64,000 nt of DNA from Nonomuraea purpurea (GCF_042650645.1 NZ_JBHSBI010000001.1:186001-250000), one strand, 5' to 3'; positions 9,106 to 16,904 are shown, counted from the stretch's first letter. A program made the numbers and translations. The notes: generated by a model not told the origin, from the letters alone.

Positions 9106-10008
9106 ATGAGTGCACATCGTCGTTTCGTCCTGATCGCGATCGCGGGTGCACTGATCATTTCCGTCTCCGGGCCCTTGGTACGACTATCGGATGTATCGCC
9201 GGCGACCTCCGCCTTGTTCCGTTGCGCGTACGCCGTGCCGCCGATGCTGGTCCTGGCCTGGCTGGAACGGCGGCGGCTCGGTCCGCTGCCGCTCAAGGGA
9301 GCGGTCCTGGCCTGGCTGGCGGGCATGGTGTTCGCGCTCGATCTGTTGTTCTGGCACCACGCTATCGAGTATGTGGGTGCGGGTCTCGCCACAGTCCTGG
9401 GCAATCTGCAGGTTTTCCTCGTGGCGTTCGCCGCGTGGGCGGTGTTCAAGGAGCGCCCGACCAGCCGGTTGATGATCGCGACACCGGTGGTGTTCTGCGG
9501 GGTGGTGCTGATCTCCGGGGTCTTCGACAGCGCCGCCTACGGCAGCGATCCGATGATGGGGGTGCTGGCCGGGATAGCCACGTCCATCTCGTATGCGGCG
9601 TTCCTGCTGCTGATGAAGGCAGGCTCCGAGCGCGCCGCAGGGCCGCTGGCGCACGCCACCGTGGTGTGCACCGTCACGATCGCCCTGCTCAGCCCGCTGT
9701 TCGGCGGCGCCGACTTCACACCGAGCTGGCCGGAGCACGGGTGGCTGCTGCTGCTCGCGCTGGGGCCGCAGGTGCTGGGCTGGTCGCTGATCACGTACTC
9801 GCTGCCGCGTCAGCCGGCCGCGCTGACCGCGCTGCTGCTGCTGATCCAGCCCATGACGACCATGGCGATCTCCGCCCTGGCACTGGACGAGCGCCCGTCG
9901 CCGCTGCAGTTCGCCGGCTGCGCCGTGATCGTGCTGGGAGTCCTGTACGGCTCCAGACGCAAGAGCCCCGCGCCCGCCCCGCCGCCCGTGGTCGAGGCCG
10001 GAGTCTAG
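9106..10008 (+). CDS. EamA/DMT family permease
   Basis: 300 residues. I use ATG 9106 (MSAHRRFVLIAIAGALIIS), which has GAAGGG 5-10 nt upstream; a GTG at 9064 would add 14 residues. About ten hydrophobic helices arranged as two EamA repeats (FRCAYAVPPMLVLAWLERR and TSISYAAFLLLMKAG). Drug/metabolite transporter superfamily, probably an exporter of an amino acid or other small metabolite. Ends 6 bp before the convergent zur stop. Confidence 0.88.
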   Translation: MSAHRRFVLIAIAGALIISVSGPLVRLSDVSPATSALFRCAYAVPPMLVLAWLERRRLGPLPLKGAVLAWLAGMVFALDLLFWHHAIEYVGAGLATVLGNLQVFLVAFAAWAVFKERPTSRLMIATPVVFCGVVLISGVFDSAAYGSDPMMGVLAGIATSISYAAFLLLMKAGSERAAGPLAHATVVCTVTIALLSPLFGGADFTPSWPEHGWLLLLALGPQVLGWSLITYSLPRQPAALTALLLLIQPMTTMAISALALDERPSPLQFAGCAVIVLGVLYGSRRKSPAPAPPPVVEAGV

Positions 10009-10013
10009 GGCCC

Positions 10014-10403
10014 TCAGCCCGTCTGGGCCGGGGCCGAGCAGACCGAACAGGTGCCGAACACCTCCACGGTATGGGTGATCTCGGTGAACCCGTGCTCGCT
10101 GCCCACCGCCTCGGCCCACCGCTCGACCGCGGGCCCGGCCACCTCGACGGTGCGCCCGCACCGGCGGCACACCAGATGGTGGTGGTGGGTGTCGGTGGCG
10201 CACGCGCGGTAGACGGACTCGCCCTCGTCGGTGCGCAGCACGTCGACCTTGCCCCCGTCGGCCAGCGCCTGCAGGGCGCGGTAGACGGTGGTCAGCCCGA
10301 TCTTGGCTCCGTGCAGGCGCATCTCGGCATAGACGTCCTGCGCGCTGCGGAAGCCCTCGCTGTTGCGCAGGGCGTCGTGCACGGCATCGCGTCTCGCGGT
10401 CAT
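10014..10403 (-). CDS. zur: Zinc uptake regulator (Fur family)
   Basis: 129 residues. N-terminal winged helix (MTARRDAVHDALRNSEGFRS ... TTVYRALQALADGGKVDVL). The C-terminal metal/dimer domain has DTHHHHLVCRRCGRTVEV and a closing CSVC, together giving the structural CxxC...CxxC zinc site and the His cluster of Zur proteins. With zinc bound it represses high-affinity zinc import. It is the last gene of the znuACB operon, so it is autoregulated if the Zur box at 13152-13166 is real. Its ATG overlaps the stop of a 21-codon ORF and is preceded by GAAGGAGGG. Confidence 0.93.
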   Translation of the reverse strand: MTARRDAVHDALRNSEGFRSAQDVYAEMRLHGAKIGLTTVYRALQALADGGKVDVLRTDEGESVYRACATDTHHHHLVCRRCGRTVEVAGPAVERWAEAVGSEHGFTEITHTVEVFGTCSVCSAPAQTG

Positions 10404-10465
10404 GAACCCTCCTTCGTCGGGCCCATGTTTCCCCGCTTATTGATGACCTCGACAAGCTCGCTCAT
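10400..10465 (-). CDS. Micro-ORF B, 21 codons, tandem copy of micro-ORF A
   Basis: ATG 10463-10465, TGA 10400-10402. Its first 14 residues are MSELVEVINKRGNM and its last seven are GPTKEGS. Its start overlaps the stop of micro-ORF A (ATGA) and its stop overlaps the zur start (ATGA). GAGGGAGGG lies just upstream of its ATG. It differs from ORF A by five bases: start codon GTG/ATG, Thr to Ser, Arg to Lys, and one synonymous change in a Leu codon. No Cys or His, so direct zinc binding is unlikely. It may be a real peptide, or a coupling or leader device for zur. Too short for homology calls. Confidence 0.45.
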   Translation of the reverse strand: MSELVEVINKRGNMGPTKEGS

Positions 10466-10524
10466 GAACCCTCCCTCGTCGGGCCCATGTTTCCCCGCTT
10501 ATTGATGACCTCGACGAGCTCGGT
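10401..10524 (-). repeat. 62-bp tandem duplication, two copies
   Basis: Unit 1 spans 10401-10462 and unit 2 spans 10463-10524, differing at about five positions. The period of 62 (not a multiple of 3) recreates an ATGA overlap and a GGAGGG site at each junction, so each copy is a complete micro-ORF in a new frame. The unit lies wholly between znuB and zur. Confidence 0.9.
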
Positions 10525-10527
10525 CAC
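10462..10527 (-). CDS. Micro-ORF A, 21 codons, between znuB and zur
   Basis: GTG 10525-10527 overlaps the znuB stop (GTGA); TGA 10462-10464 overlaps the ATG of micro-ORF B. Its first 14 residues are MTELVEVINKRGNM and its last seven are GPTREGS. It is the same peptide as ORF B except for conservative changes. The chain znuB, ORF A, ORF B, zur is joined by three stop-start overlaps. Function unknown. Confidence 0.45.
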   Translation of the reverse strand: MTELVEVINKRGNMGPTREGS

Positions 10528-11399
10528 GCCACCTCCTCGACGCGCATGTTGGGGCGCTCGCTCACAATCGACTCCTGGGTACGGCCTCGCCGTACGAATC
10601 TACCGACCCCGAGGGCCAAGACGAAGCCTGCGAGCGCAAGAAGGACGATCGCGGCGCCAGGGGGCACCTTGGCGGAGTAGGTGGAGGCGAGCAGCCCGCC
10701 CACCGAGGCCAGCACCCCGAACAGCATGGCCAGCCCCATCGTGGCGCGGAAGCCGCGGGTGAGCTGTTGGCTGGTGGCCACCGGGATCACCATCAGCGCG
10801 CTGACCAGCAGCAGACCGACCACGCGCATGGCGATGACGACGGTGAGCGCGGCCGTGACGGCGATCAGCAGGCTGAGGAAGCGCACCGGCAGGCCGCTGG
10901 CCTTGGCCATCTCCTCGTCCTGGCAGAGCACGAACAGCTCCCTGCCGAACACCACGACCACGCCGATCACGGCGACGGCCAGGGCGGCGATGACCCAGAG
11001 GTCCTCGGCGGTGACGCTGGCGATGGCGCCGAACAGGTAGGAGTTAAGCTTGGCGTTGCTGCCGCCGGGCGCGATGCCCATGAGCATGACGCCGCCCGCG
11101 ATCCCGCCGTAGAACAGCAGTGCCAGGGCGACGTCGCCGCTCGTCCTGCCGCGTGCCCGCACCAGCTCGATGGCCACGGCGCCGGCGACCGAGACGACCA
11201 CGGCGGTCAGCACCGGCGCCGTGCCGGTCAGGAACCCCAGCGCGACGCCCGTCAGCGCCACGTGGCCGATGCCGTCGCCCAGCAGCGACAGCCGCCGCTG
11301 CACGATGAACGTGCCCACGGCCGGCGCGCACAGGCCCACCAGCAGCGCCGCGACCAGCGCCATCTGGAACAGGCTCTCCTGCAGCAGCTCGAAGATCAT
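10524..11399 (-). CDS. znuB: Zinc ABC transporter permease
   Basis: 291 residues. ATG 11397-11399 (MIFELLQESLFQMALVAALL) has GGAGGGA about 7 nt upstream. About eight or nine membrane spans; the ABC-3 family blocks RRLSLLGDGIGHVALTGVALG and KASGLPVRFLSLLIAVTAALT are clear. Forms the membrane channel for zinc delivered by ZnuA and energised by ZnuC. Lies 37 bp after znuC. Its stop is coupled to micro-ORF A. Confidence 0.93.
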   Translation of the reverse strand: MIFELLQESLFQMALVAALLVGLCAPAVGTFIVQRRLSLLGDGIGHVALTGVALGFLTGTAPVLTAVVVSVAGAVAIELVRARGRTSGDVALALLFYGGIAGGVMLMGIAPGGSNAKLNSYLFGAIASVTAEDLWVIAALAVAVIGVVVVFGRELFVLCQDEEMAKASGLPVRFLSLLIAVTAALTVVIAMRVVGLLLVSALMVIPVATSQQLTRGFRATMGLAMLFGVLASVGGLLASTYSAKVPPGAAIVLLALAGFVLALGVGRFVRRGRTQESIVSERPNMRVEEVA

Positions 11400-11436
11400 G
11401 CCACGTCCCTCCGTGCGCGCCCGGCCGTTCGCGCGA

Positions 11437-12213
11437 TCATGCTTCCCCCTGCCAGCCGGTGAGCGGCCCGGCGGCCGGCTCCTCGGCGTGCGGATGCTGG
11501 TGCTCGTGTCCCGGCCTGGCGCAGTCGCCCTCGGGGCGCGGCGGCCGGCCGTCATGGGCGACGCGGCCCTCGCGGATCACCACGCCTCGGGTGATGACCG
11601 GCTCCATCGGGCCGAGCTCGTGCGCGACCAGCACCACCGTCTTGCCGCCGAGCACCAGCCCGGACAGCGTGTCGGCCAGCAACTGCTGGGTCTCGGCGTC
11701 CACGCCGGCCGTCGGCTCGTCCATCACGTACGTGTCCGGCTCCCCGGCCAGCGCGCGGGCGATGAGCACCCGCTGCTGCTGGCCGCCCGACAGCGACTGG
11801 ACCGGGTCGCCCGCACGGTCGGCCAGCCTGACCGTTTCGAGCGCCGAGGCCACCGCCGCCTTGTCGGCGGCGCTGGTCCTGCGGAGCCTGCGCTGCCTGG
11901 CGATGCGGCCCGAGGCCACGACCTCGCCCACTGTGGCGGGCACGCCGCCGCCGACCTGGAGCCGCTGCGGCACGTAGCCGATGCGCCACCAGTCGCGGAA
12001 CCTGCCCGGCGGGGAGCCGTACACGAGGGTCTGGCCGCCGCTCAGCGGCGTGAGGCCGAGCAGGGCGCGCACCAGCGTCGACTTGCCCGAGCCGTTGGCG
12101 CCCAGGAGGGCCACGACCTCCCCGGGACTGACGGTCAGATCGATCCCCCGAAGGACGGGCTTGCCATCGAAGGAGACCCGGCCGCCGGTCATCGCGAAGG
12201 CCGTTTCGCTCAT
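11437..12213 (-). CDS. znuC: Zinc ABC transporter ATP-binding protein
   Basis: 258 residues. ATG 12211-12213 overlaps the znuA stop (ATGA). Walker A GANGSGKST, Q-loop VPQR, signature LSGGQQQR, Walker B YVMDEPTAGVD and the switch His in VLVAHEL are all present. The C-terminal tail is His-rich (GHEHQHPHAEE), fitting a metal-handling transporter. Provides ATP hydrolysis for zinc import. Confidence 0.94.
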   Translation of the reverse strand: MSETAFAMTGGRVSFDGKPVLRGIDLTVSPGEVVALLGANGSGKSTLVRALLGLTPLSGGQTLVYGSPPGRFRDWWRIGYVPQRLQVGGGVPATVGEVVASGRIARQRRLRRTSAADKAAVASALETVRLADRAGDPVQSLSGGQQQRVLIARALAGEPDTYVMDEPTAGVDAETQQLLADTLSGLVLGGKTVVLVAHELGPMEPVITRGVVIREGRVAHDGRPPRPEGDCARPGHEHQHPHAEEPAAGPLTGWQGEA

Positions 12214-13130
12214 GCCGTACACCCCAGTGCTGTTTGTAGGGTTTTGAGGTTATCGCGCATGGCGGACAGGTAATCGCCGGAGGGCTTGCTCTCCAAGGGG
12301 TCCAGGACGGCGGTCTTGGCGCCGACCTCGTTCGCGAGCACCTCGGCCACCTTCGGGTTGACCAGGGTCTCGGTGAAGATCGTGGAGACGCCCTCGGCCC
12401 TGGCCAGCTTGGCCACCTCGGACAGACGGGCGGGGGAGGGCTCGGTCTCGGGGTCGAGCGTGATGCCGATCTGCTTGAGCTTGTAGCGGTCGGCCAGGTA
12501 GCCGAACGCCTCGTGCGCCGTGACCAGGGTCTTGGACTTGCAGGTGGTCAGGCCCTTGGCGATCTCCTGGTCGAGTGCGCCCAGCGTGGCCGCCGTGCCG
12601 GCGGCGCGGTCCTTGTACGCCTGCGCGTGCGCCGGGTCCGCCGCCCCGAGGCGCTCGCCGAGCTTGGTGGCCACGGTGGCCAGGCGGGCGGGGTCGAGCC
12701 ACAGGTGCGGGTCGTAGGAGACCTCCTCGTGGCCGTGCGCCTCCTCCTCTTCTGCGTGCTCGCCCGCAGGCAGCGTGGCGACGGCGGTGGCGGCGTCGAA
12801 GCTCTTGTCCGCGTCGACGGCGTCGTCCACGGCCGGCTGGATGCCCTTGATGTAGACCGTCAGCGCCGCGTCGCGCAGGGCGGTGACCTGCTGGATGCCC
12901 AGCTCCACGTCATGCGGTTCGACGCCGGGGGAGGTCAGCACGCTGACCTGCACGTCGGATCCCCCGACCTGCTCGCTCAGCCACTGGAGCGGATAGAACG
13001 CGGCGACCACCTCGGGCTTGCCACTCGTGGCGGCGGTCTCGGCCGAACCGGACCCGCAGGCGGCGAGGGTGAGCACGGACGCCGCGGCCAGCAAACCCGC
13101 AGCCGACGACCGGGAAAATCCTGACATCAT
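12210..13130 (-). CDS. znuA: Zinc-binding lipoprotein of the Znu ABC transporter
   Basis: 306 residues. Signal peptide with lipobox LAAC (SVLTLAACGSG). Family A-1 solute-binding fold: FYPLQWLSEQVGG, GVEPHDVELGIQQ (metal His), the His/Glu-rich loop EHAEEEEAHGHEE, DPHLWLDP, TAHEAFGYLADRYKL and FTETLVNPKVAEVLANEVG. First gene of the znuACB-zur operon. A Zur-box candidate lies 22-36 bp upstream of the start. Confidence 0.95.
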   Translation of the reverse strand: MMSGFSRSSAAGLLAAASVLTLAACGSGSAETAATSGKPEVVAAFYPLQWLSEQVGGSDVQVSVLTSPGVEPHDVELGIQQVTALRDAALTVYIKGIQPAVDDAVDADKSFDAATAVATLPAGEHAEEEEAHGHEEVSYDPHLWLDPARLATVATKLGERLGAADPAHAQAYKDRAAGTAATLGALDQEIAKGLTTCKSKTLVTAHEAFGYLADRYKLKQIGITLDPETEPSPARLSEVAKLARAEGVSTIFTETLVNPKVAEVLANEVGAKTAVLDPLESKPSGDYLSAMRDNLKTLQTALGCTA

Positions 13131-13151
13131 GTACGTCAGTATGCGACAAAA

Positions 13152-13166
13152 TGAAAATGGTTGTCA
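13152..13166 (-). promoter_or_regulatory. Candidate Zur box upstream of znuA
   Basis: TGAAAATGGTTGTCA is an imperfect 7-1-7 inverted repeat and differs at three positions from the actinobacterial Zur consensus TGAAAATCATTTTCA (recalled). It is AT-rich in a GC-rich context and sits in the znuA promoter region, as expected for repression by zinc-loaded Zur. Confidence 0.65.
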
Positions 13167-13289
13167 AAATCCCTGCGAGGGAGCGCCGTCGTCTGGAGGA
13201 GCGGCGGGAGCGAAGCGACCAGAGCGGGGGAAGACGGCGGCGTGAGGCGACCGAGCCCGCCTCTGCGGAGCGGAGGCCGTAAGCAGGGT

Positions 13290-13330
13290 GCCGGACGGCG
13301 GCTGGGGGGCAGGGCGCTACGCCGTCCGGC
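13290..13330 (-). terminator. Hairpin after fdhD
   Basis: GCCGGACGGC (13290-13299) and GCCGTCCGGC (13321-13330) form a perfect 10-bp stem with a 21-nt loop, starting 10 bp past the fdhD stop on the minus strand. No T tract. The rest of the gap to znuA is GC-rich with no ORF I can support. Confidence 0.5.
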
Positions 13331-13339
13331 ATCCCGCCA

Positions 13340-14200
13340 TCACCTCGGTGGAGGCGCGCCGGCAGAGCCGTTGCCGGCGCCCGGGGTGACGTTCAGGCGC
13401 CGCTCGCCGGTGTAGACGTTCATCGAGGTCCCGCGCAGGAACCCGATGAGCGTCAGCCCCTGCTCCGCGGCCAGTTCGACCGCGAGCGACGACGGTGCCG
13501 AGACCGCGGCGAGTACCGGGATCCCGCCCATGACGGCTTTCTGCACCAGTTCGAACGAGGCCCGCCCCGACACCATCAGGACGGCGCCGCGCAGCGGGAG
13601 GCGTCCGCCGCGCAGCGCCCAGCCGAGCAGTTTGTCGACGGCGTTGTGCCGGCCCACGTCCTCGCGGACGCACAACGGTTCGCCGTCGGCCGTGAACAGC
13701 CCGGCCGCGTGCAGGCCCCCGGTCCTGTCGAAGACCCGCTGGGCCGCGCGCAGCCGGTCCGGCAGGGTGGCGACGGTCGACTGCGCCAGCTCGACGGGGT
13801 CGTCCGCCGCGCTCCAGCGGGCCACCGTGCGCACCGCCTCCAGCGACGCCTTGCCGCAGACGCCGCAGGAGGAGGTGGTGTAGAAGTTGCGCGGGGCGGG
13901 CGCGGGGACGCCGGGGGCCAGGCGCACGTCCAGCACGTTGTAGGTGTTGCCGCCGTCCACGGTCGCGCCGGCGCAGTAGCGGATCGTCTCGATGTCGGCG
14001 GCCGACCCCACGGCCCCCTCGCTGACCAGGAACCCGGCCGCCAGGTCGAAGTCGTCGCCGGGCGTGCGCATGGTGACGGTCAGCGGGGTGCCGTCGAGGC
14101 GGATCTCCAGGGGCTCCTCGGCGGCCAGTGAGTCGATCCTGCGCGTGGGGACGGCGTCCTTGACGCGCAGGATGCGCCGTTTGACGGCGACTCTAGACAT
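13340..14200 (-). CDS. fdhD: Formate dehydrogenase accessory sulfurtransferase
   Basis: 286 residues from ATG 14198-14200. The catalytic motif CGVCG lies in YTTSSCGVCGKASLEAV; AAGFLVSEGAV, GLHAAGLF, REDVGRHNAVDKLLGWALR, SGRASFELVQKA and SAPSSLAVELAAEQGLTLIGF are family blocks. FdhD carries sulfur from a cysteine desulfurase to the bis-MGD cofactor, essential for formate dehydrogenase activity. Coupled to an upstream FDH-motif micro-ORF and lying within a formate/oxalate block, so the host very likely has a molybdenum or tungsten FDH elsewhere. Confidence 0.95.
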   Translation of the reverse strand: MSRVAVKRRILRVKDAVPTRRIDSLAAEEPLEIRLDGTPLTVTMRTPGDDFDLAAGFLVSEGAVGSAADIETIRYCAGATVDGGNTYNVLDVRLAPGVPAPAPRNFYTTSSCGVCGKASLEAVRTVARWSAADDPVELAQSTVATLPDRLRAAQRVFDRTGGLHAAGLFTADGEPLCVREDVGRHNAVDKLLGWALRGGRLPLRGAVLMVSGRASFELVQKAVMGGIPVLAAVSAPSSLAVELAAEQGLTLIGFLRGTSMNVYTGERRLNVTPGAGNGSAGAPPPR

Positions 14201-14333
14201 AGCCGTACCCGAATTGGCCCTTGACGCATGGGTTGTCGTGCGGCGAGGGCTGTTCCAGCGCCTCGTCCCAGGTCGCTCTGCGCGGCACGCCGTTCTCGCG
14301 CACCAGTGGATGAATCAGGCGGTCATAGCTCAT
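14193..14333 (-). CDS. 46-residue FDH-motif micro-protein ahead of fdhD
   Basis: ATG 14331-14333 has GAAGGAA 5 nt upstream; the stop lies 8 nt inside fdhD. Residues 5-26 (RLIHPLVRENG, then ATWDEAL) and 36-46 (CVKGQFGYGYV) match two short blocks from the N-terminal region of molybdopterin oxidoreductases such as formate dehydrogenase alpha. There the order is the reverse: CVKG with the fourth Fe-S Cys and the Lys first, then RL..PL.R and S/TWDEAL. Either a scrambled FDH relic or a small functional protein. A GntR-type box lies just upstream, so it heads the fdhD transcript. Confidence 0.55.
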   Translation of the reverse strand: MSYDRLIHPLVRENGVPRRATWDEALEQPSPHDNPCVKGQFGYGYV

Positions 14334-14345
14334 GATTCCTTCGTT

Positions 14346-14370
14346 CTGTATACAGACTACGGTATTCCGA
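14346..14370. promoter_or_regulatory. GntR-type operator candidate, site a (fdhD unit)
   Basis: Contains the perfect palindrome CTGTATACAG followed at once by TACGGTATTCCGA, which fits the box shared by five other sites in this block. It lies 13-37 bp ahead of the micro-ORF start that leads into fdhD. Confidence 0.6.
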
Positions 14371-14371
14371 A

Positions 14372-15349
14372 CTAGACCGCGCGGACAAGGTTCTCGTTGA
14401 GCAGATCGCTCACCGCGTGGATCGCACGCAGCGTCGGCACATCGGCGCCGGTGAGGTCGGCCAGCTCCACCACCGCCGCGAGCAGCACGTCCAGCTCCAG
14501 CGGCTTGCCCTTCTCCAGATCCTGGAGCGTGGACGTCTTGTGCTCGCCCGCCTTCTCCGCGCCCCGCAGACGGCGTTCGATCGAGATGCCGGGATCGCAG
14601 CCGACCCTCCTGGCCACGTCCACGGTCTCACGCATCATCGCCACGACCAACTCCCTGGCTCCGTCGTGGCGGCAGATCCCGGCCATCGTCGCCCTGGCCA
14701 GGGCGCTGATGGGGTTGAAGGCGATGTTGCCCATGAGCTTGATCCAGACGTCGCGCCGCAGATCCGACTCGACCGGGCACTTCAGGCCGCCGTCGATCGC
14801 GGCCCGGCTGAAGGCGGCGCACCGCTCCGACAACTCGCCCGTCGGCTCGCCGATGGAGAAGCGGGTGCCTTCGAGGTGGCGGATCACGCCGGGGCGCTCG
14901 ATCTCGGTGGCGGCGTACACCACGCAGCCGATCGCCCGGTGCAGCGGCAACGCGGTCGTGACCGCGCCGCCCGGATCGACGCTCTCGATGCGGTAGCCCT
15001 CGTAGGGGCCGTCGAGCCCGTGGAAGTACCACCACGGGATGCCGTTCTGCGCGGCGATGATGCTCGTGCTCTCGTGCAGGAGCGGCTGGATCATGGGGCC
15101 CGCGGCGGCGTAGCTGTTGGCTTTGAGGCCCAGGAAGACGTGGTCCACCGGGCCGACCTGGGCGGGGTCGTCGGTGGCATGGGGGTGGGCGACGAAATCG
15201 CCCCTGGGGGTGAGCACCCGCACACCGGCACCGCGTATCGCCTCCAGGTGCGCGCCTCTCGCGATGAGGTGCACCTCGACTCCAGCCCGGTGGAGGGCGG
15301 CTCCCACGTACGCGCCGATGGCGCCGGCGCCAAGAACAGCGACCTTCAT
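14372..15349 (-). CDS. PanE/ApbA-family reductase, candidate oxalyl-CoA reductase
   Basis: 325 residues. The ATG at 15347-15349 opens with the Rossmann motif MKVAVLGAGAIGAYVGAALH. Family blocks: VFLGLKANSY, AQNGIPWWYFHGLDG, DLRRDVWIKLMGNIAFNPISAL and EKGKPLELDVLLAAVVELA (C-terminal ketopantoate reductase domain with substrate Lys). Canonical PanE makes pantoate from ketopantoate. In Methylobacterium extorquens the paralogue PanE2 reduces oxalyl-CoA to glyoxylate. Here the gene sits among frc, a ThDP decarboxylase and gcl under the shared operator, so the PanE2-type role is the better guess (inference). Confidence 0.8.
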   Translation of the reverse strand: MKVAVLGAGAIGAYVGAALHRAGVEVHLIARGAHLEAIRGAGVRVLTPRGDFVAHPHATDDPAQVGPVDHVFLGLKANSYAAAGPMIQPLLHESTSIIAAQNGIPWWYFHGLDGPYEGYRIESVDPGGAVTTALPLHRAIGCVVYAATEIERPGVIRHLEGTRFSIGEPTGELSERCAAFSRAAIDGGLKCPVESDLRRDVWIKLMGNIAFNPISALARATMAGICRHDGARELVVAMMRETVDVARRVGCDPGISIERRLRGAEKAGEHKTSTLQDLEKGKPLELDVLLAAVVELADLTGADVPTLRAIHAVSDLLNENLVRAV

Positions 15350-15409
15350 GCTGCGCGCTCCGTTCTCGCGTCGGATTGCGGCAGGTCGCTCAACGCGCCC
15401 TACCGTGCA

Positions 15410-15426
15410 TTCGGTATACAGTATGG
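15410..15426. promoter_or_regulatory. GntR-type operator candidate, site b (panE-like / moeA)
   Basis: TTCGGTATACAGTATGG in the 103-bp divergent region between the PanE-like gene and moeA. Matches the TACGGTATNCNGTA-like core, and could regulate both genes. Confidence 0.6.
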
Positions 15427-15452
15427 AAAAAATCGGGTCAAGGAGCTCTCCG

Positions 15453-16904
15453 ATGACCGTTGTCGGGCATGATCGGCTGGTGGAAGCAATGTCATGGGCC
15501 GCGGCACGGGCCCTCGCGGCCGGGGCGGCATGCTCGCCCAAGCCCGTCTCGACACCCCTGCGGGAAGCGCTCGGCTGCCGTCTCGCCGCCCCGCTCACAG
15601 CGCTGGTGCCGGTCCCAGGGGTGGACGTCTCAGCCATGGACGGTTACGCGGTGGCCGGCGAAGGGCCCTGGCGCGTGGTCGGCCGCGTCCTGGCCGGGGG
15701 CGCACCCCACGAAGCCGCGCTCCTGGGCGGGGAGGCCGTGGAAATCGCCACCGGCGCGCCGGTGCCGGCGGGCGCGGAAGCGGTCCTGCCCTGGGAACAC
15801 GCCACCATCACCCACGGAACGCCGCAGGGCGAGGGGGCGACCGCGGCCTCCCCGGACTGGGCGCCGACGTGGGCGCACGGCCTCATCGAGGTGGGCAAGC
15901 ACATCAGGCGGCGGGGCGAGGACATCGCCGAGGGCGCCGTGGTGCTGGGGGCGGGCGCGGTGGTGACGCCCGTCGTGCTCGGGCTGGCCGCCGGTCTCGG
16001 GCATGACACGCTGCTGGTACGTCCACGGCCGCGCGTGGCGGTGCTGGTCACGGGGGACGAGGTGGTGCACGAAGGGCTGCCGGCGCCGGGCCGGGTCCGC
16101 GACGCCATCGGCCCGTTCCTGCCGGGCCTGGTGGAGTGGGCCGGCGGCCACGTCACAACCACGCTACGCCTCCCCGACGCCCCCCACCCCCTCACAAAAG
16201 CCCTCACCACCCCAACCACGGCCTCACCCGCCACCCCAACCACGGCCTCACCCGCCACCCCAACCACGGCTTCACCCGCCGTCCCGGCTACTGCCCCACC
16301 CGCCACCCCGACCACGGCCCCACCGGCTGGAAGCAGCAGCGCTCCAGATGGCGGTGAGCTGGGCGGTGGCGTGACTGAGGGCAGGGGCGTTTCGTGTGGT
16401 GGGGCGTCTGCCGCGTCCGAGGGTGGGCTGGGGGAGGTGGTTGCGGCGGCGGGTGTCGTCGTGGTGTGCGGCGCGTCGTCCAAAGGGCCCGCCGATCACC
16501 TCCGTGCGGTGCTCGCCGACCTCGGCGCCGACGTGCTGATCGATGGTGTGGCCGTGCGGCCGGGGCATCCGCAGTTGCTGGCGCGCCTTCCCGACGGCCG
16601 CCTGCTCGTCGGCCTCCCGGGGAATCCGTTCGCGGCCCTGGCGGCCGCGCTCACGCTGCTGGCTCCCGTCCTGCGTGAGCTGGCCGGTACGGCGGCGGCC
16701 AAGGAGACGAGCGCCCTGGCGGGGGCGGTGCGGGCGCACCCGAGGGACACCCGGCTGGTGCCCGTCAGGAGGACGGGCGAGGGGGCCGTCCCCGTGGGCC
16801 ATGACCGGCCGGGATCCCTGTGGGGGGCCGCGCTGGCGGACGCCCTGGCGGTGGTCCCGCCGGGGTGGGCCGGTGAGCAGGTCGAGCTGATCGAGTTGCC
16901 GTAG
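15453..16904 (+). CDS. moeA: Molybdopterin molybdenumtransferase with repeat insertion
   Basis: 483 residues. ATG 15453 has AAGGAG upstream. MoeA blocks: DVSAMDGYAVA, ATGAPVPAGAEAVLPWE, GKHIRRRGEDIAEGAVVLGAG, VAVLVTGDEVV, VCGASSKGPADH, and GLPGNPFAALAAALTL. It inserts molybdate into adenylylated molybdopterin. Residues about 250-300 are an insertion of TPTTASPA repeats (five 24-bp units) plus a Gly/Ser-rich stretch, placed inside the molybdopterin-binding domain between DAIGPFLPGLVEWAGGH and the VCGASSKG loop. The insertion is probably a disordered loop. Sits with fdhD as cofactor support for formate dehydrogenase. Confidence 0.93.
   Translation: MTVVGHDRLVEAMSWAAARALAAGAACSPKPVSTPLREALGCRLAAPLTALVPVPGVDVSAMDGYAVAGEGPWRVVGRVLAGGAPHEAALLGGEAVEIATGAPVPAGAEAVLPWEHATITHGTPQGEGATAASPDWAPTWAHGLIEVGKHIRRRGEDIAEGAVVLGAGAVVTPVVLGLAAGLGHDTLLVRPRPRVAVLVTGDEVVHEGLPAPGRVRDAIGPFLPGLVEWAGGHVTTTLRLPDAPHPLTKALTTPTTASPATPTTASPATPTTASPAVPATAPPATPTTAPPAGSSSAPDGGELGGGVTEGRGVSCGGASAASEGGLGEVVAAAGVVVVCGASSKGPADHLRAVLADLGADVLIDGVAVRPGHPQLLARLPDGRLLVGLPGNPFAALAAALTLLAPVLRELAGTAAAKETSALAGAVRAHPRDTRLVPVRRTGEGAVPVGHDRPGSLWGAALADALAVVPPGWAGEQVELIELP
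16208..16327 (+). repeat. Five 24-bp tandem repeats inside moeA
   Basis: Units start at 16208, 16232, 16256, 16280 and 16304. Units 1 and 2 are identical (CACCCCAACCACGGCCTCAC followed by CCGC), unit 3 differs by one base, and units 4-5 are diverged. Each encodes TPTTASPA or a variant. Being a multiple of 3, copy-number change would keep the frame. Confidence 0.95.

Noticed and set aside
10401..10524. Tandem repeat as Zur boxes
   Set aside because: The units have no TGAAAATC-like inverted repeat; the better Zur site is at 13152-13166.
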